Shown in pieces: positions 8,117 through 15,888 of a stretch of 31,744 nt of DNA (the stretch's first letter is position 1; every line of letters begins with the position of its first letter). The notes beneath the pieces were generated by a model. That model ran no database searches and had not been told where the DNA came from. It saw nothing but the letters and a program-made list of their open reading frames with translations. This DNA comes from Methylophilaceae bacterium. Its GTDB lineage: Bacteria > Pseudomonadota > Gammaproteobacteria > Burkholderiales > Methylophilaceae. The position numbers were made by a program, and so were the translations under genes. The stretch is from NCBI GenBank assembly GCA_006844635.1, contig SPJO01000106.1:1-31744 (forward strand). The letters run 5' to 3'.

Positions 8117-9781
8117 TTACTGTGTAATCAACTCAAAACAAACCCAATTATGGTGTTTGCTAACCACTTCGCCTGCAAGCGCCATCCGTTCAACACCATC
8201 CATCATTTTCACTCTATAGCGGTGGGCGCGTTTATATTTACCTTTCGGTACGATGAGTTTCGGCTTTTGCCCTTCTGTTTCATTAATATATAAACTTAAA
8301 AACTCCGGTGTATAGGTGAAGTTGTCTTCACCATCATCCACCTCATAGCCTTCCACTGGGTTAAACACATTCTTCTTCTGTAGTAAGGAAGCACGCAAGG
8401 CAATAGGTTGGCTGCTCAACTTCAACATTCCTAAACGATAACTACCATCCGCCCGCTTTCTCACTGTTTTAATTTCTGCAATTGCAATGCGTTGCATTCC
8501 TTCAACATCATAGGCAATCAAAGCGCCAGACTTCACCCAAGGTGCGATGTCTGTACCGAGTTGCACTGAGAAACCTGTTTTACTTTCCTCAACCATCTGC
8601 CATGACTGTCTACCATTCATATTCAGCTGATTAGAGGACGAGTCTAGCGTAATATCTCCAATCATATATTGATCATCAATCGCTAGCTCTGATGAATGCG
8701 TATTATCCGCAGGAGTCAATGACTCTCCCTGCAACCGCGCTATTCGCAAACAGATGCTTTCAATACCATGGCTCACATCCATCATGTGAAAGCTTAGCTT
8801 TCTTTTTTCACCACGACGCTGTCTTTTATAGCCTTCTACACACCAATCAACGCGTAGCTTTTTAAACAGCTGCACCATATCCTCAGTTGAAGCTAAAGCT
8901 TTCAGCTGAAAAGCATCTAGTGGCTTTTTCGTTTCAACAGCACAAAGATAATTTTCAATTAATCCAACAACTCGTACGGTTTTCCAGTAACGAAAGTCTT
9001 CATGGTGTTTCACGCCGCGTAATCGCTGTGGGCGTTCATCTTTTTCCAAATGAATAAAAAACTGATAGCTGTCATGTCTATACTCATTTGAAATAATTGG
9101 ATTAGAGGACCACATTTTAAGTACGCGATCTGTTAATTCAATTTGCAGTTGGCTATAACTACCTTTTTGCAAGGTATCCAGCATAAAGCCTCGCTCTAGA
9201 ATCGCAGCTATGCTGGTTTCTTTTTTCTGCGTTTGATACAAAAACAAGTTTTTATTCATCAGCGACATGCTCTCAGCGAGCCGAATCACCTTATGCACAT
9301 TACTCCAAACACCTGAAGGTGCAGCTTGGTCATCAAAGTAACGCCATTTAGCCATTAGGAACAAGGCATTTAAATATCTTGCTAAAATCAACTGCATGGC
9401 CTCTGTATCAAATTTGGCTTGGTGTTTATTAAGCACCTCATCAAGAATGATGGTATAGGTTGCGTATAAGCGCCTTAAATACTCGTACATCACCACTTGA
9501 ATGGACTGCTTCATCGTATGGTTATTACTGAGTGCCGTTAGATATTGATGTGTAACCTGCTGCACTCTAATATAGGCTGCCTCATCAAGGCTGAGTACTA
9601 GCTTCATTTTATTTTTTAAATCTTTTTTCAATAAAGCATCAACCTCAACAAGCTTTTCCTTCGCATCGATTAGCGCGTCGATATCGGATGCTCTCGAAAA
9701 CTCATCATTCCAATTCAACGTCTCTTCAGCATCATGGTGATGAAAGACCTCTTGCACTTTATGCATTACACTACTTAACAT
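8117..9781 (-). CDS. Uncharacterised protein with divergent PilZ-like C-terminal region (paralog A)
   Basis: 554 aa, no recognised name. Residues 1-310 look all-helical, with no signal peptide or membrane segment. Strong blocks shared with the upstream neighbour are ARYLNALFLMAKWRYF (134-149), KETSIAAILERGFMLDTL (187-204) and ELTDRVLKMWSSNP (215-228). The C-terminal part carries pieces reminiscent of a c-di-GMP-binding PilZ domain: the Arg-rich RQRRGEKR (320-327), then EESKTG (398-403) where PilZ has D/N-x-S-x-x-G, then a strand pattern ending GSYRLGMLKLS (446-456). The Glu at 398 departs from the consensus and the spacing between motifs is long, so c-di-GMP binding is doubtful. It ends 60 bases before the lolC start and follows paralog B by 33 bases, so the two are probably co-transcribed. 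Confidence 0.7.
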   Translation of the reverse strand: MLSSVMHKVQEVFHHHDAEETLNWNDEFSRASDIDALIDAKEKLVEVDALLKKDLKNKMKLVLSLDEAAYIRVQQVTHQYLTALSNNHTMKQSIQVVMYEYLRRLYATYTIILDEVLNKHQAKFDTEAMQLILARYLNALFLMAKWRYFDDQAAPSGVWSNVHKVIRLAESMSLMNKNLFLYQTQKKETSIAAILERGFMLDTLQKGSYSQLQIELTDRVLKMWSSNPIISNEYRHDSYQFFIHLEKDERPQRLRGVKHHEDFRYWKTVRVVGLIENYLCAVETKKPLDAFQLKALASTEDMVQLFKKLRVDWCVEGYKRQRRGEKRKLSFHMMDVSHGIESICLRIARLQGESLTPADNTHSSELAIDDQYMIGDITLDSSSNQLNMNGRQSWQMVEESKTGFSVQLGTDIAPWVKSGALIAYDVEGMQRIAIAEIKTVRKRADGSYRLGMLKLSSQPIALRASLLQKKNVFNPVEGYEVDDGEDNFTYTPEFLSLYINETEGQKPKLIVPKGKYKRAHRYRVKMMDGVERMALAGEVVSKHHNWVCFELITQ

Positions 9782-9814
9782 ATTCTCTACCTTCTCAAAT
9801 AAACTATCTAAAAA

Positions 9815-11473
9815 TCACTTATTGTTTAATGACACTTCGAACAAAACCCAATCATTGAGTTTGTTCAACACTTTTCCAGTCTTCACTTGATGGCGATTGT
9901 CGCCAGCTGAGATGGTGTATGATGCGCCTCGCACAAATTGCACTAATGGCAACAGCAATTTAGGTTTTCCTAGTGCATCGTTATCGACTAGCAAACCAGG
10001 AAATTCCTCTACCTTCTCCAACCCATCATCGAGCACCTCTGTTGCGGCTGCCTGAAAACCCGTCAATGTTTCCACGCCCTCTAAACTCACATTAACCGCC
10101 GCTGTATTTTGTGAAACCTTTTTAAATCCAGCGCGATAAGCACCACTGTCTAGTTTCCTTACACTTCTAATTTCAGCTATATTAAAAGTCGTTTGAAAGC
10201 CTGGTTCGCTATAACAAACCAGCATGCCTATTTCTGCCCACTCAGGGACTTCGCGACCCAAATCAACAGCGAAACCACTACTACTTTCATCCACCATCCA
10301 CCAGTTCTCTGTTTCTGGCACTGATGCTAGTTGCTGTGTGCTCGGTTGACTCGCATGACGCATCGTTGTTGGTAGTTCAAAAGTAAATTGCCCATCATCG
10401 GCCTTGCGCGAATACTGTGCTTGTAAAGCAACCAAATATTCATGGATTGCATGTAAGCCATAATGAATATTCAATAAGCGGCTTTTTTGGCTTCTTTCTT
10501 CACTTCGACGCTGCCTAGAGTAAACATCTACGCGCCACTCCACTCTTAACTTTTTAAACAACCGCACGACCTTTGTGATAGAAGCAACCCCTGATAGGCC
10601 AAACTCTGCAACAGACTTGCCCATTTCCGCGGCACACAAATAGTTCTCCATCAACTCAACCATTCGTGCTGTACTCCAATAACAACCCTCTTCTAAAGGC
10701 TGTTTCGCCTCTAGGCGTGCAGGCCCGGTATCACGTGTCAGCGCACCAAAAAATTGATACCGATTATCTTTATAGGTATAGGCGACCACAGGATTTCCCG
10801 ACCATATTTTCAGCACGCGATCGGTGAGCTCTATTTCAAAGGCACTGAAATGGCCTTGATGTAAAGTATCAACCATATAGCCACGTTCAAGAATGGCTGC
10901 CATACTAGTTTCCTTCACTTGAAAGTCATACAACAGAAAACTTTTATTCAAGAGTGATAATTCTTCGGCAGTTTTGATGATTTTATGAACACTTGCCCAA
11001 ACACCAGGTGTGGCTGGTTGGTGGTTAAAATATCGCCATTTGAGCATCATAAATATGGCATTTAAATAACGTGCAAAAAACAACTTCCGCTGCTCTGCTT
11101 CCAGCTGAATTTTCTGATCTGATTCTAGTGCAGTAAACACATGCGTGTAAGCTGCATACAGTCGCCGATGGTATTCACTCGCCACGACATAGATATCATG
11201 CTGACCACTTTTATCTTTATGCAATTTAATCAGATAGTTATAAGTTGTTTTTTTGCAAGCCTGATAAACACTTTGGTCTAGTTCCAGCACCTGCTTAAGC
11301 TTTGTATCCAGCCCTTTTGTATTTGCAAAATCAATCTGCACCAACTGATCTTTCACCGCAATAAGTGCTTCCAATTCTGTCATTTCAGACAAGGTATCTT
11401 CCCATGCATTTTCCTGCACGGTTTCTTGTCCTAAATAAGGGTTTTGTAATTTAGCAAATACGGCACTTAGCAT
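9815..11473 (-). CDS. Uncharacterised protein with PilZ-like C-terminal region (paralog B)
   Basis: 552 aa, a tandem paralog of the next gene; the two align without gaps by eye for roughly the first 325 residues. Shared blocks are ARYLNAIFMMLKWRYF (134-149), KETSMAAILERGYMVDTL (187-204) and ELTDRVLKIWSGNP (215-228). Here the PilZ-like signature is better preserved: SRQRRSEER (319-327) followed by DESSSG (395-400), matching D/N-x-S-x-x-G, and a later GAYRAGF strand (444-450). The roughly 70-residue separation between the two motifs is much longer than in classic PilZ domains. It starts at an ATG with GGAAG 7 bases upstream and is divergent from ribE. I infer a cytoplasmic c-di-GMP-responsive or degenerate-PilZ protein; the actual role is unknown. 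Confidence 0.72.
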   Translation of the reverse strand: MLSAVFAKLQNPYLGQETVQENAWEDTLSEMTELEALIAVKDQLVQIDFANTKGLDTKLKQVLELDQSVYQACKKTTYNYLIKLHKDKSGQHDIYVVASEYHRRLYAAYTHVFTALESDQKIQLEAEQRKLFFARYLNAIFMMLKWRYFNHQPATPGVWASVHKIIKTAEELSLLNKSFLLYDFQVKETSMAAILERGYMVDTLHQGHFSAFEIELTDRVLKIWSGNPVVAYTYKDNRYQFFGALTRDTGPARLEAKQPLEEGCYWSTARMVELMENYLCAAEMGKSVAEFGLSGVASITKVVRLFKKLRVEWRVDVYSRQRRSEERSQKSRLLNIHYGLHAIHEYLVALQAQYSRKADDGQFTFELPTTMRHASQPSTQQLASVPETENWWMVDESSSGFAVDLGREVPEWAEIGMLVCYSEPGFQTTFNIAEIRSVRKLDSGAYRAGFKKVSQNTAAVNVSLEGVETLTGFQAAATEVLDDGLEKVEEFPGLLVDNDALGKPKLLLPLVQFVRGASYTISAGDNRHQVKTGKVLNKLNDWVLFEVSLNNK

Positions 11474-11573
11474 TTTTTAACTTCCAAATAATCTTTAACT
11501 CAAGTGACAATTTGCAATTCCCATGCCAGAAATGATTTCTTTTCATGAGTCTTCGTGTGAATACACAGACTGC

Positions 11574-11582
11574 TGTTAAAAT
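11574..11582 (+). promoter_or_regulatory. Extended -10 promoter element for ribE (possible leaderless mRNA)
   Basis: TGTTAAAAT reads as an extended -10 (TG-n plus TAAAAT, one mismatch to TATAAT). It ends 7 bases before the riboflavin synthase ATG at 11590, which would put transcription start on or next to the A of the start codon. No ribosome site precedes that ATG, which agrees with a leaderless message. No convincing -35 is visible, which is tolerable for an extended -10 promoter. No FMN riboswitch is recognisable in the 116 bases upstream. Confidence 0.45.
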
Positions 11583-11589
11583 ACGGCCT

Positions 11590-12186
11590 ATGTTTACAGG
11601 TCTTATTCAAGCCATCGGGCACATTGATCGCGCACAAGCAGCGAAAGCTGACATCAGCATTCGTATTGATGCGAAATCTTTAGACTTATCTGACGTGAGT
11701 GAAGGTGACAGTATTGCAGTGAATGGTGTGTGTTTAACGGCAACCCGTATTCACAAACCCTATTTTGAAGCGGATGTTTCAAAAGAAACACTTGATGTCA
11801 CAACCGGCCTCAATCAAACAGGTGCTGTTAATTTGGAAAAAGCACTCAGCCTTCAAGATCGCTTAGGCGGTCATTTAGTCAGCGGCCATGTGGATGGGAT
11901 TGGTACAGTCGTCACGTTTGAAGCAGTGAATGACTGTTGGCTATTGGCAATCGAAGCACCACATACGATCGCTAAATATATTGCGCGCAAGGGCTCTATT
12001 TGCGTCAATGGCGTGAGCCTAACCGTCAATACAATCGAACGAGATATATTTACTGCTAATATCATTCCGCATACGCTAGAAAAAACAACACTCGGTCAAT
12101 TAACAGTCGGCAGCCAAGTCAACTTAGAAATTGATCAAATTGCCCGCTATGTAGAGCGGATGCAACAATGGGAAAATGAAAGCTAA
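11590..12186 (+). CDS. ribE: Riboflavin synthase alpha chain
   Basis: Riboflavin synthase joins two molecules of 6,7-dimethyl-8-ribityllumazine to give riboflavin. The start is set by the invariant MFTGLIQ N-terminus at 11590; an upstream in-frame start at 11545 would add 15 residues not seen in the family. The 198-aa length is normal. Two lumazine-binding repeats are clear: the first includes GDSIAVNGVCLTAT (39-52) and the second starts at about GGHLVSGHVDGIG and contains KGSICVNGVSLTVN. The gene is followed after 3 bases by the ribB-type gene, so they form one transcription unit. The symbol ribE follows the E. coli-type naming; ribC is also used. Confidence 0.96.
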   Translation: MFTGLIQAIGHIDRAQAAKADISIRIDAKSLDLSDVSEGDSIAVNGVCLTATRIHKPYFEADVSKETLDVTTGLNQTGAVNLEKALSLQDRLGGHLVSGHVDGIGTVVTFEAVNDCWLLAIEAPHTIAKYIARKGSICVNGVSLTVNTIERDIFTANIIPHTLEKTTLGQLTVGSQVNLEIDQIARYVERMQQWENES

Positions 12187-12189
12187 TCC

Positions 12190-13296
12190 ATGCCTTTAAA
12201 ACAAATCAGTCCAATTACCGAGATTATCGACGACATTAGAAATGGCAAGATGGTGATACTAGTCGATGATGAAAACCGTGAAAATGAAGGTGATTTTGTC
12301 ATCGCTGCAGAGTTTGCAACGGCTGAAAACATTAACTTTATGGCAAAGTATGGCCGCGGACTCATTTGCCTAACGCTAGACGAACAACGTTGTGAACAAC
12401 TTAATTTACCACCAATGGTAAGCAATAACCGAACAAGGTTAGGCACCAACTTTACCGTATCAATTGAAGCCTCTAGTGGCGTGACGACTGGCATTTCTGC
12501 TGCTGACCGCGCTAAGACAGTGCAAGCAGCTGTCGCAAAAGATGCCAATGCAACAAGTGTGGTGAGCCCTGGCCATGTATTCCCGTTAAAAGCCATGAAT
12601 GGTGGTGTATTAGTCAGAGCAGGACACACCGAGGCTGGCTCTGATTTAGCCGCGTTAGCAGGCTTAGATCCAAGTAGTGTGATTTGTGAAATACTAAAGG
12701 ACGATGGTGAGATGGCTCGCTTACCTGACTTGCTTGAGATCGCTGCACAACACCAAATTAAAATAGGCACGATTGCAGATTTAATCCACTATCGTAGCAA
12801 GAATGAAAAGCTTATCGAACGCGCTGTTGAGCGAGAGATTCAGACCCCATATGGCAAGATGAATTTAATCGCTTATCGTGACAATATTTCGCAAGAAACA
12901 CATTTAGTCATCATCAAGGGACAACCTAGCGCCGAAAAAGAAACCTTGGTTCGCGTGCATGAACCCCTGTCAGTGTTTGATTTATTAGATAGCAGCAGTT
13001 TAACGCATAGCTGGAGCACACTCGAGGCGATGAAAACCATCGCTGAAGCCGAAAGCGGCGTCATGGTTTTACTCTATCATGGTGAATCAAATACGGACTT
13101 AATCGAGCGCATTGAAAACGCGGATGAACCAATCCGTTATAACCAAGAGCTCAGAACCTACGGCATAGGCTCTCAAATTTTATTGGACTTAGGTGTTCGT
13201 AAAATGAAACTCATGGCAGCCCCTCGCAAAATGCCAAGCATGGATGGCTTTGGTTTAGAGGTTACAGGTTACCTTGAAGCGCGCACTGTGCGTTAA
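12190..13296 (+). CDS. ribBX: RibBX: 3,4-dihydroxy-2-butanone-4-phosphate synthase fused to a degenerate GTP cyclohydrolase II domain
   Basis: 368 aa in two domains. Residues 1-205 are a complete RibB: the acidic metal/substrate loop DDENRENEGDF (26-36), YGRGLICL (54-61), TNFTVSIEA (86-94) and GHTEAGSDLAALAGL (145-159). It would convert ribulose 5-phosphate to the four-carbon riboflavin precursor. Residues 206-368 align in outline with GTP cyclohydrolase II (RibA) but lack the zinc-ligand cysteines: where RibA has VRVHSECLTGD...RCDC, this protein has VRVHEPLSVFDLLDSSS with no Cys. The late block LRTYGIGSQILLDLG is kept. This matches the ribBX variant described in Proteobacteria, whose second half lacks cyclohydrolase activity. 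A separate ribA must therefore exist elsewhere. Genes often annotated simply as ribBA belong here. Confidence 0.9.
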   Translation: MPLKQISPITEIIDDIRNGKMVILVDDENRENEGDFVIAAEFATAENINFMAKYGRGLICLTLDEQRCEQLNLPPMVSNNRTRLGTNFTVSIEASSGVTTGISAADRAKTVQAAVAKDANATSVVSPGHVFPLKAMNGGVLVRAGHTEAGSDLAALAGLDPSSVICEILKDDGEMARLPDLLEIAAQHQIKIGTIADLIHYRSKNEKLIERAVEREIQTPYGKMNLIAYRDNISQETHLVIIKGQPSAEKETLVRVHEPLSVFDLLDSSSLTHSWSTLEAMKTIAEAESGVMVLLYHGESNTDLIERIENADEPIRYNQELRTYGIGSQILLDLGVRKMKLMAAPRKMPSMDGFGLEVTGYLEARTVR

Positions 13297-13344
13297 AAGC
13301 AACAGCCACTGCATTCAGTGCCTCGCTAAGGTTATGATTGCTTT

Positions 13345-13956
13345 ATGTTTATTGAAAACGATGCTAGAATAAAATCATTGGAAAATTTAAATCTTACAGG
13401 TCAGTTTCTCATTGCAATGCCTAGCATGACTGACCCTCGTTTTTCCGAAACAATCACCTTTATCTGCTCCCATAACGAAGACGGCGCCATGGGCATTGTG
13501 GTGAACAAACCTTCTGAGCACCAAGTAGCTAGTTTATTCGAACAATTTAAGGTCACCCCAAAACCATCTGCACTATTAAAAGAAGATCTATATGTTGGCG
13601 GCCCAGTGCAACAAGACCGCGGGTTTATTTTGCACAACCCAACCAATACTGAGTATGACGCGACCATTGTCGTCAACAATGCAATTGCGCTGACCACATC
13701 GAAGGATATTTTAGACGCAGCGGCAAATAATATTGCCCCAGAAAAAATGTTGGTCGCTTTAGGTTATGCGGGCTGGTCGGCGGGTCAGCTAGAGGAAGAA
13801 ATGGGATTAAATGCGTGGCTTAATTTGGAAACTGACCAAACAGAAGCACTTCATAAAATCATTTTTGATTCCTTGCCTGAAAATAGGTTTAAACTTGCCA
13901 TGAGCATGATGGGCCTTAATTTAAGCAACTTGTCAGATGAGGCTGGACACGCCTAA
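13345..13956 (+). CDS. yqgE: YqgE/AlgH family protein (UPF0301)
   Basis: 203-aa member of the UPF0301/AlgH family, whose molecular function is still unclear. The diagnostic blocks are present: GQFLIAMPSMTDPRF (19-33), CSHNEDGAMGIVVNKP (41-56), LYVGGPV, RGFILH and GYAGWSAGQLEEEM (140-153). The N-terminus is about 16 residues longer than the E. coli protein if the ATG at 13345 is used; there is no strong ribosome site. A TATGAT sequence lies 6 bases before this ATG and could be a -10. The stop overlaps the ruvX start by one base (TAATG). The order yqgE-ruvX-pyrR-pyrB-pyrC' is the one known from Pseudomonas. Confidence 0.93.
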   Translation: MFIENDARIKSLENLNLTGQFLIAMPSMTDPRFSETITFICSHNEDGAMGIVVNKPSEHQVASLFEQFKVTPKPSALLKEDLYVGGPVQQDRGFILHNPTNTEYDATIVVNNAIALTTSKDILDAAANNIAPEKMLVALGYAGWSAGQLEEEMGLNAWLNLETDQTEALHKIIFDSLPENRFKLAMSMMGLNLSNLSDEAGHA

Positions 13957-14426
13957 TGTTATCGCAAAGCCACTTACCCATTGTTGAACGGAACTATCCA
14001 GATATTATTGGCACTGTACTCGCGTTCGACTTTGGCGAAAAGCGGGTCGGTGTTGCGGTGGGCGAGACATTAGTTAAAACCGCGAACCCACTCACAACAA
14101 TTGCATCAGAAATAAACAGCACCCGCTTTGATGCGATTGAGCAACTGATTCAAGAATGGCAGCCAAAGTTACTGATTGTTGGTTTACCAACCTACCTAGA
14201 TGGTAGCGAACACGACATCACCCACTTATCAAAAAAATTTGCCCAACGGCTAGCTGGACGCTTCGAATTACCCGTGATGATGATTGATGAACGTCTCAGT
14301 TCTGCAGAAGCAGCTCAACATTTATCGCAAGCTGGCATCAAGGGACGTGAACAAAAAACAATGATTGATGCCGTTGCGGCACAAGTCATATTACAATCTT
14401 ATTTTGACGGTTTAGAAACAACTTAA
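13956..14426 (+). CDS. ruvX: Putative pre-16S rRNA / Holliday junction resolvase-fold nuclease RuvX (YqgF)
   Basis: 156-aa YqgF-family protein with an RNase H-like fold. In E. coli, YqgF is linked to 5' processing of 16S rRNA. Visible blocks are LAFDFGEKRVGVAVG (22-36; Asp25 is the first acidic catalytic residue), IVGLPTYLDGSE (about 74-85), the DERLSSAEA segment with the second acidic residues, and IDAVAAQVILQ near the C-terminus with the last conserved Asp. The N-terminus carries roughly 17 extra residues compared with the shortest family members. It starts at an ATG overlapping the yqgE stop by one base and is followed after 3 bases by pyrR, so all are very likely on one message. Confidence 0.93.
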   Translation: MLSQSHLPIVERNYPDIIGTVLAFDFGEKRVGVAVGETLVKTANPLTTIASEINSTRFDAIEQLIQEWQPKLLIVGLPTYLDGSEHDITHLSKKFAQRLAGRFELPVMMIDERLSSAEAAQHLSQAGIKGREQKTMIDAVAAQVILQSYFDGLETT

Positions 14427-14429
14427 CGT

Positions 14430-14942
14430 ATGCAACTACCTGACCCTGAAAACTTACTAGCAACACTGACGACAAAAGTGTCGGACGTAATTCAGCCTAA
14501 TAGCGCCATTATCGGCATTCATAGTGGTGGTGTCTGGATCATGGAGCGCATACTCGCCAGCTTGAAGCAAGACTTGCCACACGGCACATTAGATGCGGCA
14601 CTATATCGCGACGACTTTTCACAACGCGGCTTAAAAGATGCCTTACAGCCCGCTAACATTCCATTCGATGTCAAAGACAAACACATTATATTAATTGATG
14701 ATATTTTTTATACTGGCCGCACGACACGTGCCGCCATCAATGAACTGTTTGATTTTGGTCGACCAGCAAGCATTACACTAGCCGTACTGATTAATCGTGG
14801 TGGCGCAGAACTACCGATACAGCCACAACTCATTGGCGCAGAGATTAAACTCAATGCAGACCAACGCTTTCAACTCTCAAGAAACACCCAAGGCAAATTG
14901 ACACTTGCCTTAGAACAAAAGCAGGGGAGTGACCATGTATAA
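14430..14942 (+). CDS. pyrR: PyrR bifunctional pyrimidine regulator / uracil phosphoribosyltransferase family protein
   Basis: 170-aa type I phosphoribosyltransferase. The PRPP-binding loop HIILIDDIFYTGRTTRAAI (85-103) is intact, with IGIHSGGVWIMER (28-40) as the N-terminal substrate loop and YRDDFSQRG (59-67) as in PyrR. In Gram-positive bacteria PyrR binds RNA and controls attenuation of pyr operons. Here it lies inside the operon, 3 bases after ruvX, with no room for an attenuator between it and pyrB (the stop overlaps the pyrB start by 8 bases). Uracil salvage, or control acting elsewhere, is therefore more likely than local attenuation. The position directly before pyrB-pyrC' is the same as in Pseudomonas. 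Confidence 0.93.
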   Translation: MQLPDPENLLATLTTKVSDVIQPNSAIIGIHSGGVWIMERILASLKQDLPHGTLDAALYRDDFSQRGLKDALQPANIPFDVKDKHIILIDDIFYTGRTTRAAINELFDFGRPASITLAVLINRGGAELPIQPQLIGAEIKLNADQRFQLSRNTQGKLTLALEQKQGSDHV

Positions 14943-15888
14943 CCCACAACTGAATAATGATGGCACCCTTAAACACTTACTAAGCATCGAAGGCTTGCCG
15001 AAAAAAACCTTATTACAAATTCTCGATACAGCTGAATCATTTGTTGGCGTCGCTGAGCGTGATGTCAAGAAAGTACCATTACTGCGTGGTAAAACGGTCT
15101 GCAATATTTTCTTTGAAAACAGCACACGGACACGCACGACATTTGAAATTGCAGCCAAACGCCTATCCGCCGATGTCATTAACCTGAATGTCAACACCTC
15201 CTCGCAATCTAAAGGCGAAGCCATTTTAGATACGATTAATAATTTAATCGCGATGCACACTGACATGTTTGTGGTGAGGCATAATCAAAGTGGTGCGGCT
15301 CACTTAATTGCGCAACATGTTCCTGATAATATTAGTGTCGTTAATGCTGGCGATGGTCGCCACTCGCACCCAACGCAAGGGCTGCTGGATGTATTTACCA
15401 TCCGCCGCTATAAACCGGAGATGCATAACTTACGCGTCGCATTAGTTGGGGATATCCTTCACTCTCGCGTCGCACGTAGTGAAATCCACGCCTTAACAAC
15501 CCTAGGCGTACCAGAGGTCCGTGTCATCGCCCCCAAAACACTACTGCCCAATGAAGTCGAGAAGCTTGGTGTGCATGTTTTTCATGATATGGAAGCAGGG
15601 CTAAAAGACGTCGATGTGGTTATGATGCTAAGGTTGCAAAATGAACGCATGTCAGGCGCTATGTTACCGAGTACGCAAGAATTCTTTAAAACCTATGGCT
15701 TAACACCAGAAAAACTAAGCTTGGCTAAACCCGATGCAATTGTGATGCACCCAGGGCCCATGAATCGAGGCGTTGAAATTGATTCACGTGTTGCTGATAG
15801 TAGCCAAGCCGTTATTCTGCCGCAAGTCACTTATGGCATTGCCATCCGTATGGCAGCCATGGCCATTCTTGCAGGAGGGGCCGCATGA
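14935..15888 (+). CDS. pyrB: Aspartate carbamoyltransferase catalytic subunit
   Basis: 317 aa. It catalyses carbamoyl phosphate plus aspartate to carbamoyl aspartate, the committed step of pyrimidine synthesis. The carbamoyl phosphate site ENSTRTRTTFE (61-71) is perfect; RHSHPTQGLLD and the C-terminal HPGPMNRGVEI are also intact. I chose the ATG at 14935 because GGGGAG lies 5 bases upstream; a GTG 6 bases earlier is too close to that site. The start overlaps pyrR by 8 bases and the stop overlaps pyrC' by 4 bases (ATGA), a fully coupled arrangement. No pyrI is present. In Pseudomonas the equivalent PyrB assembles with the inactive PyrC' into a large complex, and the same is expected here. Confidence 0.97.
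   Translation: MYNPQLNNDGTLKHLLSIEGLPKKTLLQILDTAESFVGVAERDVKKVPLLRGKTVCNIFFENSTRTRTTFEIAAKRLSADVINLNVNTSSQSKGEAILDTINNLIAMHTDMFVVRHNQSGAAHLIAQHVPDNISVVNAGDGRHSHPTQGLLDVFTIRRYKPEMHNLRVALVGDILHSRVARSEIHALTTLGVPEVRVIAPKTLLPNEVEKLGVHVFHDMEAGLKDVDVVMMLRLQNERMSGAMLPSTQEFFKTYGLTPEKLSLAKPDAIVMHPGPMNRGVEIDSRVADSSQAVILPQVTYGIAIRMAAMAILAGGAA

Noticed and set aside
11474..11589. FMN riboswitch upstream of ribE
   Set aside because: The leader is too short and lacks the conserved RFN helices; only a small TGTG/CACA dyad is seen.
12183..12770. 195-codon open frame on the minus strand opposite ribBX
   Set aside because: It lies wholly across a strongly conserved RibB domain and shows no recognisable protein features.
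13282..13320. Hairpins at the end of ribBX (CGCAC/GTGCG and CACTG/CAGTG) as a terminator
   Set aside because: Neither is followed by a T-run; they may be chance symmetry, and yqgE could still be co-transcribed.
14427..14945. PyrR-dependent attenuator in the pyr operon
   Set aside because: ruvX-pyrR spacing is 3 bases and pyrR-pyrB overlap, leaving no leader for an antiterminator or terminator.
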